64,000 nucleotides of DNA. It comes from Luteococcus japonicus (GTDB lineage: Bacteria > Actinomycetota > Actinomycetes > Propionibacteriales > Propionibacteriaceae). A program made the translations under genes and the position numbers. The notes beneath the pieces are model-generated. The model was given only the letters and a program-made list of their open reading frames with translations, had not been told where the DNA came from and ran no database searches. Below are positions 10,817 through 18,481 of the stretch, piece by piece. The stretch is from the NCBI RefSeq assembly GCF_003752415.1, contig NZ_RKHG01000001.1:806001-870000 (forward strand), written 5' to 3'. Position 1 is the stretch's first letter, and each line of letters begins with the position of its first letter.

Positions 10817-11425
10817 TCAGTCGTCGATGCCTCGAGCGGCCAGCGCCTCACCCAGCGAGTCCGCATCGCGCAGGGAGCGCACGACGAGCGGGACGGCGAA
10901 GGCGCGCAGGCTGAACTGGCCCAAGCGCGCAATCTGCGCCTCCTTCACCTCGGCGGCGATGGCGGCCACCAGCGGCACGCAGCGGATTCCCAGATTGAGC
11001 ATCAGTCCGACGCGTTCGGGGTCGACGCCGAAGCGCTGGAAGGGCTTGCAGCAACGCACCACCACGTCGATCAACGCGGTGGTGCGGGTGGTGAGCGTCA
11101 CCAGCGCAGCGGCCATCACGAGCACCAGGATCATCCCGGTGATGGCGACGGCCTGCCGCCAGCCCAGGCTCCAGGTCTGGAAGACGGCGGTGAAGCCCAG
11201 CAGGAAGAGCATCGGGCGCGCCTGCTGCCAGGCCACCTTCGGCCCGAAGCCACCCAGCGGGTAGAGCGCCAGCACGGCCGCAAGACAACCGAGCACCACG
11301 TACCACCAGCCCTGCAACCAGACCGAGGCGGCGCCCAGCACCACCAGGGCCAGCAACTTGGCGCCGGGCGGGAGCCGGTGCAGCGGGCTGTCGCCGGGGC
11401 GGTAGAGCCCCAGGGTGGAGCGCAT
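10817..11425 (-). CDS. bioN: ECF transporter transmembrane subunit (BioN-like EcfT)
   Basis: 202 aa, five or so membrane segments. The N terminus LYRPGDSPLHRLPPGAKLLALVVLG is the EcfT (CbiQ/BioN) opening. The cytoplasmic coupling helix region carries the degenerate SLRDADSLGEALAARG near the C terminus, equivalent to the Ala-Arg-Gly motif that contacts the ATPases. Its ATG overlaps the stop of the ATPase gene by one base (TGATG). Last gene of the bioY operon, so the assigned role is the scaffold of a biotin ECF importer. Confidence 0.85.
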   Translation of the reverse strand: MRSTLGLYRPGDSPLHRLPPGAKLLALVVLGAASVWLQGWWYVVLGCLAAVLALYPLGGFGPKVAWQQARPMLFLLGFTAVFQTWSLGWRQAVAITGMILVLVMAAALVTLTTRTTALIDVVVRCCKPFQRFGVDPERVGLMLNLGIRCVPLVAAIAAEVKEAQIARLGQFSLRAFAVPLVVRSLRDADSLGEALAARGIDD

Positions 11426-12117
11426 CAGGCCTCCATCAATGCGCGGTAGTGGGCCACGGACGTGGCGGGGTCTCCGTCTGCCACCAGGTGTCCGTGGTCG
11501 AAGACCAGTACCCGGTCGAAGTCTTCCAGCAGGTGCAGGTGGTGGGTGGCGAGCACGACGGTTGCCTCGACGGTGTTGATGATCCGGCCGATCTCGTTGG
11601 CATTGCGGATGTCCAGCAGCGTGGTGGGCTCGTCCATCACGATCATCTCCGGCTGCGTGATGAGCACCGCGGCCAGGGCCTGCAGCTGCTTCTGCCCGCC
11701 GGAGAGCAGCTGGGCGGGGTGGTCGCGGTGGCCGAGCAGGCCGAAGCGGTCCAGCAGCTCGTCGACGCGACGGTTCACTTCCTCGGCAGGAAGACCGGAC
11801 TTGCGCAGCCCGAAGGCGACGTCCTCCGCGACGGTGGGCATGATGATCTGGTTGTCCGGGTCCGTGAACAGGAATCCGACCAGCTTGCGGATGGCCTTGG
11901 CGTCCTTGGCTGTGTCCATCCCGTTGACCAGGAGCTTTCCCTCGCTGGGCAGCACCAGGCCATTGAGCATCCGCAGGAAGGTGGACTTGCCGGAGCCGTT
12001 GTGGCCGATCACGCCGATCCGCCGCTCGGTGAGCTGCACGTCGACACCCTCCAGCACGATGCGACGCGTGCTGCCCTCGCCGTAGGCGTGGCCAAGGCCC
12101 TGCGCCTCGATGATCAT
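11425..12117 (-). CDS. bioM: ECF transporter ATP-binding subunit (BioM-like EcfA)
   Basis: 230 aa. Walker A is GHNGSGKSTFLRMLNG, Q-loop near LFTDPDNQIIMP, signature LLSGGQKQLQALAAVL, Walker B MIVMDEPTTLLD, H-loop VLATHHLHLL. The LFTDPDNQI text is typical of ECF-class EcfA/CbiO ATPases. The ATG at 12117 has AGGAGA 5 nt upstream; the open frame upstream of it overlaps the thiolase gene and is not family-like. There is only one ATPase gene, as in BioMNY-type systems, where BioM works as a homodimer. Confidence 0.9.
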   Translation of the reverse strand: MIIEAQGLGHAYGEGSTRRIVLEGVDVQLTERRIGVIGHNGSGKSTFLRMLNGLVLPSEGKLLVNGMDTAKDAKAIRKLVGFLFTDPDNQIIMPTVAEDVAFGLRKSGLPAEEVNRRVDELLDRFGLLGHRDHPAQLLSGGQKQLQALAAVLITQPEMIVMDEPTTLLDIRNANEIGRIINTVEATVVLATHHLHLLEDFDRVLVFDHGHLVADGDPATSVAHYRALMEA

Positions 12118-12148
12118 GCGGTCTCCTGTCGTCCTGCGTGGTGGGTCT

Positions 12149-13300
12149 TCAGATGGCTTCGACGAGCATCGCGGTGCCCTGTCCGCCGCCGATGGCGATG
12201 CCGGCCAGCCCCAGCCGTGCGTCCGGTTGCCGTGGGGAACGGACAAGTTGGGTGAACAGCCGCACCAGTTGTACCGCACCGCTGGCGGCCCACGGGTGGC
12301 CCAGCGCGATGGCACCACCCTGTGGGCAGTTGCGTTCCTCGTCGATGCGGAGCTGGTCCAGGCAGGCCAGCACCTGCGCGGCGAAGGCCTCGTTGAAGTC
12401 GATGACGTCGATGCTCGCCAGGTTCACGCCGGTGCGCTCGACGAGCTTGCCGACGGCGGCGGTGATGCCCAGGCCGGGACGGTCCGGGCGCCCCGCGGCG
12501 GTGACGACGTCGAGCACCCGCAAGCCGTGCAGGCCGTGACGCTGGGCGGTGGCGCCGTCGCAGAGCAGCAGTGCGGCGGCGCCGTCGTTGACGCCGCAGC
12601 AGTTGGCGGCGGTGCAGGTGCCGCCGGGGCCGAAGGCGGGGCGGAAGCGGGCCAGCCGTTCGACGGTGAATCCGGCACGGGGCCGCTCGTCGTGGTCCAG
12701 GGCAGGCAGGGCGACGAGTTCGTCGTCGAAGAGGCCCACGGCCTGGCTGGCGACGGCTCGCTGGTGGGACCGCACGGCGTAGGCATCCTGGCGTTCGCGG
12801 GTGATGCCGCACTCCGCGGCCACCAGGTCAGCGGCCACACCCATGTCCGGGTCGCCGAAACTGGCGGGCGTGAAGGGGGCGCGCTCATAGCGGACGGGCT
12901 CGGCGTCGGGTGCGGTGGGTGGCCAGAAGGTCCACGGCTGGGTACTGGCGGACTGCACTCCCCCGGCGATGTGGAAGCCCTCATGCAGTCCACTGAGCAT
13001 GGCGACGCTGTGCTCGAGGGCGGCCAGCCCGGAACCACACTGGCGGTCCACGGTGATGGCGGGGACGTCGACGGGCAACCCGGCGGCCAGGGCCGCGACG
13101 CGGGCGGGGTTGCCTCCCGGACCCCGCACATTGCCGATGCTGACCTCACCGATCGGCCCGGGACTGTGTCGGGCCAGTTCCGCCAGGACGGGGGCCAGCA
13201 GGCCGGTGACGTCAACATCCCGCAGCGCTCCGCCGCTGGTGCCGATCGGGGTGCGCAGTGCATCGACGATGACGGGTCGCCGCTCGACGGGAATCATCAC
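12149..13300 (-). CDS. Thiolase-family protein of the biotin operon (YhfS-like), second active Cys replaced
   Basis: 383 aa. The nucleophile motif DRQCGSGLAALE, FNEAFAAQ, and the His motif GGAIALGHPWAASGA are present. The C-terminal motif that normally reads CIGGGQG reads AIGGGQG, so the general acid/base cysteine is Ala. Ordinary reversible acetyl-CoA acetyltransferase activity is therefore doubtful. The stop/start with the upstream ligase overlap (GTGATG; GTG 13300 or ATG 13297, GAGGAG upstream). In Bacillus subtilis the BirA-controlled yhfUTS operon has the same trio of BioY, acyl-CoA synthetase and thiolase, so a role in salvage of a biotin precursor acid is a reasonable inference. Confidence 0.85.
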   Translation of the reverse strand: MMIPVERRPVIVDALRTPIGTSGGALRDVDVTGLLAPVLAELARHSPGPIGEVSIGNVRGPGGNPARVAALAAGLPVDVPAITVDRQCGSGLAALEHSVAMLSGLHEGFHIAGGVQSASTQPWTFWPPTAPDAEPVRYERAPFTPASFGDPDMGVAADLVAAECGITRERQDAYAVRSHQRAVASQAVGLFDDELVALPALDHDERPRAGFTVERLARFRPAFGPGGTCTAANCCGVNDGAAALLLCDGATAQRHGLHGLRVLDVVTAAGRPDRPGLGITAAVGKLVERTGVNLASIDVIDFNEAFAAQVLACLDQLRIDEERNCPQGGAIALGHPWAASGAVQLVRLFTQLVRSPRQPDARLGLAGIAIGGGQGTAMLVEAI

Positions 13301-14271
13301 GAGCTCCTCTCCGGACTCTCACGACGGCCGAGCTTGTCGAGGCCCCTCGCCAGCGCCGCCCGGTCCACCTTCCCCGCCTCGGTCAGCGGCAGGTGCTGGT
13401 AGGTCACCCATCGCCGCGGACGGTGCCCGCCGTCGAGGTTCTCCCGTGCCCAGCCGCGCACGGCATCCAGGTCTGCGGAGGTGGTGACGCAGCAGACCAG
13501 CTGGCCCAATCGTTCGTCGGGAACGGCGAAGACCACCACCCGGTCCGTGGCCTGCCGTTGCAGCAGTACCTCCAGCGGCGCCAGCTCGACGGTGGCACCG
13601 GCGGTGGTGACGGTTCCGGGGCGGCCGAGCAGCCGCAGCCTGTTCCCGTCCAGCTCCGCCAGATCCCCGACGGTCGCGAATCCGTCACCATCCGTCTGGA
13701 CGCGGGAGAGCCAGGGTGAGCGCACCCACAGCACCCCGTCGCGCACCTCGGCATCCACCTCGTCGAAGAGTTCGAGGCTCTCGGAATCCGGGCCCCAGGC
13801 CACCATCGAGAGTTCCGCGGCGCCGTAGTAGTGGCTGACCAGAAGTCCCCGTTCCTCCGCGGCGCGGCGCAGACCGGGTTCGAGCCCGTCACCCGCCACC
13901 AGCACGTGCAGCCCGGCGGGCGGCTCGGCGTCCAGCAGGGTGCGGAGCAGCGCAGGAGTGAGCTGGGCATGGGTCGCGTCGTCACGGGTCATGGACCAGG
14001 AGGCCCCCGCATGGGTTGCCAGGCAGGCGGCGAACAGGTTCATCGTCGCCCGCAGCGGCCCCGGGATCCAGAACTGGCACTCCGGCCCCAGACCCAGCCG
14101 CGCGGCGCAGGCGCCGAAGCTACCCACCCAGGAGGCGGTGCTGCGCACGATCACCCGGGGCTGGCCGGCGGTGGTGCCGGAGGTGGCCAGGGCAATGTCA
14201 CGGCCGTCGGCGTGCGCCTGCCAGAAGGCCGCCACCGGCTCCGGACAGGTCAGGACGTCGACGGTCTGCAT
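13297..14271 (-). CDS. Short AMP-dependent acyl-CoA ligase (MenE/YhfT-like)
   Basis: 324 aa, much shorter than the usual 500 aa: it begins only about 23 residues before the P-loop LATSGTTAGQPRVIV. Later motifs are SHYYGAAELSM, VGDLAELDGNRLRLLGRPG and the C-terminal lysine segment LPLTEAGKVDRAAL, so both the large-domain second half and the small domain are kept. Lack of the N-terminal part resembles compact MenE-type ligases. It starts 4 nt after the bioY stop. Its last residues (ARGLDKLGRRES) are encoded by a copy of the dispersed repeat at 13326-13344. Probable substrate: a carboxylic acid linked to biotin synthesis (inference from operon). Confidence 0.8.
   Translation of the reverse strand: MQTVDVLTCPEPVAAFWQAHADGRDIALATSGTTAGQPRVIVRSTASWVGSFGACAARLGLGPECQFWIPGPLRATMNLFAACLATHAGASWSMTRDDATHAQLTPALLRTLLDAEPPAGLHVLVAGDGLEPGLRRAAEERGLLVSHYYGAAELSMVAWGPDSESLELFDEVDAEVRDGVLWVRSPWLSRVQTDGDGFATVGDLAELDGNRLRLLGRPGTVTTAGATVELAPLEVLLQRQATDRVVVFAVPDERLGQLVCCVTTSADLDAVRGWARENLDGGHRPRRWVTYQHLPLTEAGKVDRAALARGLDKLGRRESPERSS
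13326..13344 (+). repeat. Dispersed repeat copy inside a coding 3' end
   Basis: ggccgagcttgtcgaggcc, one mismatch to consensus, lying within the last codons of the short acyl-CoA ligase on the opposite strand. Confidence 0.7.
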
Positions 14272-14275
14272 GGCT

Positions 14276-14842
14276 TCAGCGCTGGCGCAGCAGGCCGGGG
14301 TAGGCGCGGTGCACACCGGCGGCGACGAGCGCGGCCAGCACCGCCTTGATGGAGTCGCCGATCAGGAAGGGGGCGTTGGCGGTCAGCGTCGCGGGCAGCG
14401 ACATCTTGGTGCGGAGCATCATGCCGACGATGCCGAAGGCGTAGAGCACGACGATGCCGCCGATGACATTGAAGGAGATACCGAAGGGCACTGAGTAGGG
14501 AGCTCCGCGACGTTCGGTGAGCCACCCGATCACACCGGCCGCCACCGCCCAACCGAGCAGGAAGCCCACCGAGGCGCCGGCGAAGACGCCCAGGCCGCCG
14601 CGGCCACCGGAAAGCAGGGGCAGCCCGATGGCCACCAGCGCCAGGAAGAGGACCTGCGACAGTGCTGCGCGGCGACCGCCCAGGACAGCGCCGGCCAACA
14701 TCACCCCCAACGACTGTGCCGTGATCGGCACCGGGGACAGGCCGGTGCTGATGGGCGGCAGCAGGCCAAGGGCGGCCGTGATTGCCGCGAAGACGGCGAT
14801 CAGCGCGAGGTCGCGTGAGGTGGAACGGTGGGCGGTGGCCAT
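14276..14842 (-). CDS. bioY: Biotin transporter substrate-binding subunit BioY
   Basis: 188 aa, six membrane segments. The family motifs are seen: ALGLLPPISTGLSPVPITAQ near residues 23-42, LAGAVLGGRRAALSQ, GRGGLGVFAGASVGFLLGW and the C-terminal LIGDSIKAVLAALVA. BioY is the S-component that captures biotin with high affinity and uses BioMN for energy. ATG 14842 has AGGAGA 10 nt upstream. First gene of the operon bioY, ligase, thiolase, bioM, bioN, with all spacings at or below about 30 nt. A BioQ-like palindrome at 14889-14901 is 46 bp upstream. Confidence 0.93.
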   Translation of the reverse strand: MATAHRSTSRDLALIAVFAAITAALGLLPPISTGLSPVPITAQSLGVMLAGAVLGGRRAALSQVLFLALVAIGLPLLSGGRGGLGVFAGASVGFLLGWAVAAGVIGWLTERRGAPYSVPFGISFNVIGGIVVLYAFGIVGMMLRTKMSLPATLTANAPFLIGDSIKAVLAALVAAGVHRAYPGLLRQR

Positions 14843-14888
14843 GGTCGTGGCTTCTCCTGGCTCTCATGGGAGCTCAAGCCCCCGGAAT

Positions 14889-14901
14889 TGAACAGCGTTC
14901 A
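14889..14901. promoter_or_regulatory. BioQ-like operator upstream of bioY
   Basis: TGAACAGCGTTCA, within the longer perfect 6-3-6 inverted repeat TTGAACAGCGTTCAA (14888-14902). The TetR-type actinobacterial biotin regulator BioQ is known to bind TGAAC-N3-GTTAC-like palindromes, and the position just upstream of bioY fits a biotin-responsive operator. It lies between bioY and the divergent MarR gene, 115 bp from the latter. Confidence 0.6.
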
Positions 14902-15004
14902 AATCATGCCTCTTCGATGCGGCCACGGCAAAGCCACGTGCCGACCGAGCCTGTGTTCTTCCAATCGCTAGGAGGAAGACCCTTCTTGCGACCCCCCCGG
15001 TCGG

Positions 15005-15010
15005 TATTGT
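15005..15010 (+). promoter_or_regulatory. -10 box of a probably leaderless MarR mRNA
   Basis: TATTGT followed by exactly 6 nt and then ATG 15017, with no Shine-Dalgarno sequence between. The same TANNNT-N6/7-start layout recurs at many genes in this window. Confidence 0.5.
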
Positions 15011-15016
15011 TGTCCC

Positions 15017-15475
15017 ATGGTCAATCCCGACGAATCACTCTGGCTGAGCGCCGAGCAACAACGTATCTGGCGCAGCTGGCTGTTGGCGGTGGCTCGAGTG
15101 GACAACTATCTTGACCAAGACCTGTGCCGGCACGGCCTTGACCTCGCCGAGTACGAGATCCTCGTGGTGCTCGCCGAGGCCGAGAACCGGCGCCTGAGGA
15201 TGAGCGAACTGGCCGAGCTGGTGCACCAGTCCCGCTCCCGCCTCACCCACGCCGTCGCACGGATGGAGAAGTCCGGTTGGGTGGAACGCTGCTCCGCTCC
15301 CGAGGACCGCCGCGGCGTCGTCGCCGTCCTCACCGACAAGGGCTACCACCTGCTCGAGCAAGCCGCCCCCAACCACGTTGCCGCCGTCCGACGCATCCTC
15401 GTCGACGCCGCCGACCCCGAGGACTTCAAGGCCTTGGGACGAGTCATGCAGGCGGTGCTGGCAGTGCAAGACTGA
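15017..15475 (+). CDS. MarR-family transcriptional regulator
   Basis: 152 aa, standard MarR length. The winged helix-turn-helix spans about residues 60-110: MSELAELVHQSRSRLTHAVARMEKSGWVERC, with the wing SAPEDRRGVVAVLTDKG containing the conserved DxRG motif (DRRG). The flanking helices form the dimer interface. Cytoplasmic DNA-binding repressor of unknown ligand. It is followed at 4 nt by the FAD/Fe-S dehydrogenase gene on the same strand, which it may control. Confidence 0.88.
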   Translation: MVNPDESLWLSAEQQRIWRSWLLAVARVDNYLDQDLCRHGLDLAEYEILVVLAEAENRRLRMSELAELVHQSRSRLTHAVARMEKSGWVERCSAPEDRRGVVAVLTDKGYHLLEQAAPNHVAAVRRILVDAADPEDFKALGRVMQAVLAVQD

Positions 15476-15479
15476 GCCT

Positions 15480-18440
15480 GTGACCCAGCTCAGTTCCGCC
15501 CAGCTCAGTTCCACGCAGCCCAGCCCCCTGCTCAAGGACTTCCTCGCCCAGCCCGGCACCGCGGAGTGCACTGACAGTTCCACCCTCACCCGGGCGGTCT
15601 ACTCCTCTGACGGGTCGATCTACCGGGTCGTGCCGCAGGCCGTGGCCCAACCGCGAACCGTCGAGGAACTGACCACCGTGGTGCGCGCCGCCCTGCAGGT
15701 GGGGCTGCCCGTGGTACCGCGTGGGGCGGGCACTTCCTGTGCCGGCAATGCCGTCGGCGAGGGCCTGGTCATCGACGTCGCACGGCACCTGAACACCATC
15801 GGCACGATCGATCCCGAGGCCCGCACTGCCGTCGTGCAACCGGGCGTCGTGCAGCAGAACCTCCAGGTGGCCGCTCGCCCGCACGGCCTGCGCTTCGGAC
15901 CGGATCCGTCGACGGCCACGCGCTGCACCATCGGCGGCATGATCGGCAACAATGCCTGCGGCCCGCGCGCCCTGGGTTATGGCCGCAGCGCGGACAATGT
16001 GGTGGCCCTCGACGTCATCACCGGCACCGGTGAGCTCATCCGGCTGGGCGAGGGCGGCAGCGATGCCGCTCCCCTGCCCGGGTTGCGTGACCTGGTTGCG
16101 GCCAACCTGGGCACCATCCGCACCGAGTTCGGCCACTTCTCCCGCCAGGTCTCCGGCTACTCGCTGGAGCACCTGCTGCCGGAGAAGGGCTTCGACGTCG
16201 CCAAGTTCTTCAGCGGCACCGAGGGGACGCTCGGCATCATCACCGGTGCGACGGTGCGGCTGGTGGCCGACGCCCCGGTGAGCATGATGGTGGCGCTGGG
16301 CTACGCGTCGATGCCGGAAGCAGCCGACGAGATGCCCACCATCCTCAAGCACTCCCCTGTGGCCTGCGAGGGCATGGACCGCAGGATCTACGACGTCGTC
16401 GAGCGCCAGCACGGGGCCGCCGCCCTGCCCGACCTGCCGCGCGGCGACGGGTGGATCTTCGTCGAGCTGGTCGGCGAAGACGAGGCCAGCGTGCGGGAAC
16501 GCTGCCATGCCCTGGTGGCGGACTGCCACGCCCTGGAGGGCTGGGTGGTGGAGGACAAGGCGCTGGCCGCGAAGTTGTGGAAGATCCGCGCCGACGGTGC
16601 CGGACTGGCCGGGGTCAGCCTGGCCAACCCCGCCTACGCCGGTTGGGAGGATGCCGCCGTCCCGCCCGCCAAGCTCGGCGCCTACCTGCGGGACTTCGAC
16701 GCACTGCTGACCGACCACGGACTGCAGGGCCTGCCCTACGGCCACTTCGGCGACGGCTGCGTGCACTGCCGGATCGACTTCCCGCTGGGCAAGGCCGACG
16801 GCCCCCGCAAGTACCGCGAGTTCGTGGAGCAGGCGGCGGCGCTGGCCGCCCGCCACGGCGGTTCGATGAGCGGTGAGCACGGCGACGGCCGGGCCCGCTC
16901 CGCGCTGCTTCCCGCGATGTACTCCCCCGACGCGCTGGGCCTGTTCGGCCAGGTCAAGGAGCTCTTCGACCCGAAGAACCTGCTCAACCCGGGCGTGCTC
17001 GTCGATCCGGTTCCCGTCGAGGCGGACATCCGCGTCGCCGCGACCATCAATTCCCCGCTACGCCTGGAGGACCCGGACTTCGTGACCGCCGTGCACCAGT
17101 GCACCGGCGTCGGCAAGTGCCTGGCCGACTCCACCGCCGGTGGCGGCGTGATGTGCCCCTCCTTCCAGGCCACCCGCAACGAGAAGGACGCCACCCGTGG
17201 CCGGGCGCGCGTGCTGCAGGAGATGGTCAACGGTTCGCTGGTCAGCCAGGGCTGGCGGTCGCCTGAGGTGCACGAGGCGCTGGATCTCTGCCTGAGCTGC
17301 AAGGGCTGCTCGTCGGACTGCCCAACGGGGATCGACATGCCCTCCTACAAGTCGCGGGTGCTGTACGAGAGCTACAAGGGCCGGCTTCGTCCGATGAGCC
17401 ACTATGCGCTGGGCTGGCTGCCGCGATGGGGCCGGTTGGTGACCAAGGTTCCCGGGGTGGGTGCCATCGCCAACCTGGGTACCCAGTTGCCCGGCACCAA
17501 GCACCTGATCCGCTGGGCCGCCGGGGTGGACCAGCGTCGCCCGATGCCCGAGTTCCGCGTTGCCGGCAGTGCCCGCAAGCAGTTCACCACGATCCCCGAG
17601 CTTGTCGAGGGGACGATGGCCGAGCCCGTCACCACGATGGCCGAGCCTGTCGAGGCCACCCAGCACACCGACGACACGACACCCAGCCCCTACGAGAAGC
17701 CCGAGGCGACCACGGTGGCCGAGCCTGTCGAGGCCCTTCGCAAGGAGTGCGTCATCTGGGTGGACTCCTTCACCGATGCCTTCGTCGGCAACCAGCTCGC
17801 CGGTCTGGTGCAGACGCTGGTCCGCGCCGGTTTCGAGCCGCGGGTGCTGCAGGAGAATGCCTGCTGCGGTCTGACCTGGATCACCACCGGTCAGCTCGAC
17901 GGCGCGCGCAAGCAGCTGCGCAATGCGCTGGACATCCTCCATCCGATCGTGGAGGCGGGGATCCCGATCGTCGGGTTGGAGCCCAGCTGCATGGCCGTGT
18001 GGCGCAGCGACGCCAAGGAGCTGCTGCACGGCGACGAGCGGGTGCAGCCGGTGGCCGACGGCATCCACACCCTGGCGGAGCTGCTGTCCACCGTCGAGGA
18101 CCTGGAGCTGCCGGACCTGTCGGGGCACACCGTCATCGCGCAGCCGCACTGCCACCATGCGTCGGTGCTGGGCTGGGCCGCCGATGCCGCCATCCTGGAG
18201 CGGACCGGCGCCGAGGTCATCACGCTGGGCGGCTGCTGTGGTCTGGCCGGCAACTTCGGCGTCGAGAAGGGTCACTACGAGGTGAGCGTGAAGGTGGCCG
18301 AGCACGACCTGCTGCCCGCCCTGCACAAGCACCCCGATGCGATCGTGCTGGCCGACGGCTTCAGCTGCCGCAAGCAGGTCAAGGACCTGGAGGCCCGTGA
18401 CGCGATGACCCTCGGCGAGCTGCTGGCGGCACATCGCTGA
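15480..18440 (+). CDS. FAD-linked/4Fe-4S dehydrogenase (D-lactate or glycolate oxidase type, GlcD-GlcF fusion)
   Basis: 986 aa. The N-terminal FAD-binding type 4 domain has VPRGAGTSCAGNAVG and GMIGNNACGPRALGYGR; the FAD-oxidase C domain ends with SGEHGDGRARS and FDPKNLLNPG. Then come two ferredoxin-like Cys clusters (CTGVGKCLADS..MCPSF; CLSCKGCSSDCPTG) and two CCG domains (ENACCGLTW, GGCCGLAGNFG). Such fused enzymes oxidise D-lactate, glycolate or another 2-hydroxy acid and pass electrons to the membrane quinone pool. Start GTG 15480 is 4 nt after the MarR stop and has no clear ribosome-binding site. The segment between the Fe-S and CCG parts (about residues 705-758) is built from four dispersed-repeat copies and reads MAEPVTT, MAEPVEA, VAEPVEA. 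Confidence 0.88.
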   Translation: MTQLSSAQLSSTQPSPLLKDFLAQPGTAECTDSSTLTRAVYSSDGSIYRVVPQAVAQPRTVEELTTVVRAALQVGLPVVPRGAGTSCAGNAVGEGLVIDVARHLNTIGTIDPEARTAVVQPGVVQQNLQVAARPHGLRFGPDPSTATRCTIGGMIGNNACGPRALGYGRSADNVVALDVITGTGELIRLGEGGSDAAPLPGLRDLVAANLGTIRTEFGHFSRQVSGYSLEHLLPEKGFDVAKFFSGTEGTLGIITGATVRLVADAPVSMMVALGYASMPEAADEMPTILKHSPVACEGMDRRIYDVVERQHGAAALPDLPRGDGWIFVELVGEDEASVRERCHALVADCHALEGWVVEDKALAAKLWKIRADGAGLAGVSLANPAYAGWEDAAVPPAKLGAYLRDFDALLTDHGLQGLPYGHFGDGCVHCRIDFPLGKADGPRKYREFVEQAAALAARHGGSMSGEHGDGRARSALLPAMYSPDALGLFGQVKELFDPKNLLNPGVLVDPVPVEADIRVAATINSPLRLEDPDFVTAVHQCTGVGKCLADSTAGGGVMCPSFQATRNEKDATRGRARVLQEMVNGSLVSQGWRSPEVHEALDLCLSCKGCSSDCPTGIDMPSYKSRVLYESYKGRLRPMSHYALGWLPRWGRLVTKVPGVGAIANLGTQLPGTKHLIRWAAGVDQRRPMPEFRVAGSARKQFTTIPELVEGTMAEPVTTMAEPVEATQHTDDTTPSPYEKPEATTVAEPVEALRKECVIWVDSFTDAFVGNQLAGLVQTLVRAGFEPRVLQENACCGLTWITTGQLDGARKQLRNALDILHPIVEAGIPIVGLEPSCMAVWRSDAKELLHGDERVQPVADGIHTLAELLSTVEDLELPDLSGHTVIAQPHCHHASVLGWAADAAILERTGAEVITLGGCCGLAGNFGVEKGHYEVSVKVAEHDLLPALHKHPDAIVLADGFSCRKQVKDLEARDAMTLGELLAAHR
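17594..17735 (+). repeat. Cluster of four dispersed-repeat copies inside a coding linker
   Basis: Copies begin at about 17594 (ccccgagcttgtcgagggg), 17619 (ggccgagcccgtc, partial), 17639 (exact consensus) and 17717 (exact consensus). All keep the reading frame of the dehydrogenase and encode the PELVEG, AEPVTT, AEPVEA and AEPVEA stretches of a low-complexity linker. Confidence 0.8.
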
Positions 18441-18481
18441 GTCCGGCGGGAGCCTCAATACGATGCGGTAGCTTCGAGCCC

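Noticed and set aside
14943-14958. Further copy of the dispersed repeat upstream of the MarR gene (accgagcctgtg)
   Set aside because: Only the first 11 bases match and the second half is absent; not counted.
15444-16880. 478-codon minus-strand frame opposite the FAD dehydrogenase
   Set aside because: Antisense shadow with no domain text; the plus strand has clear FAD-oxidase motifs.
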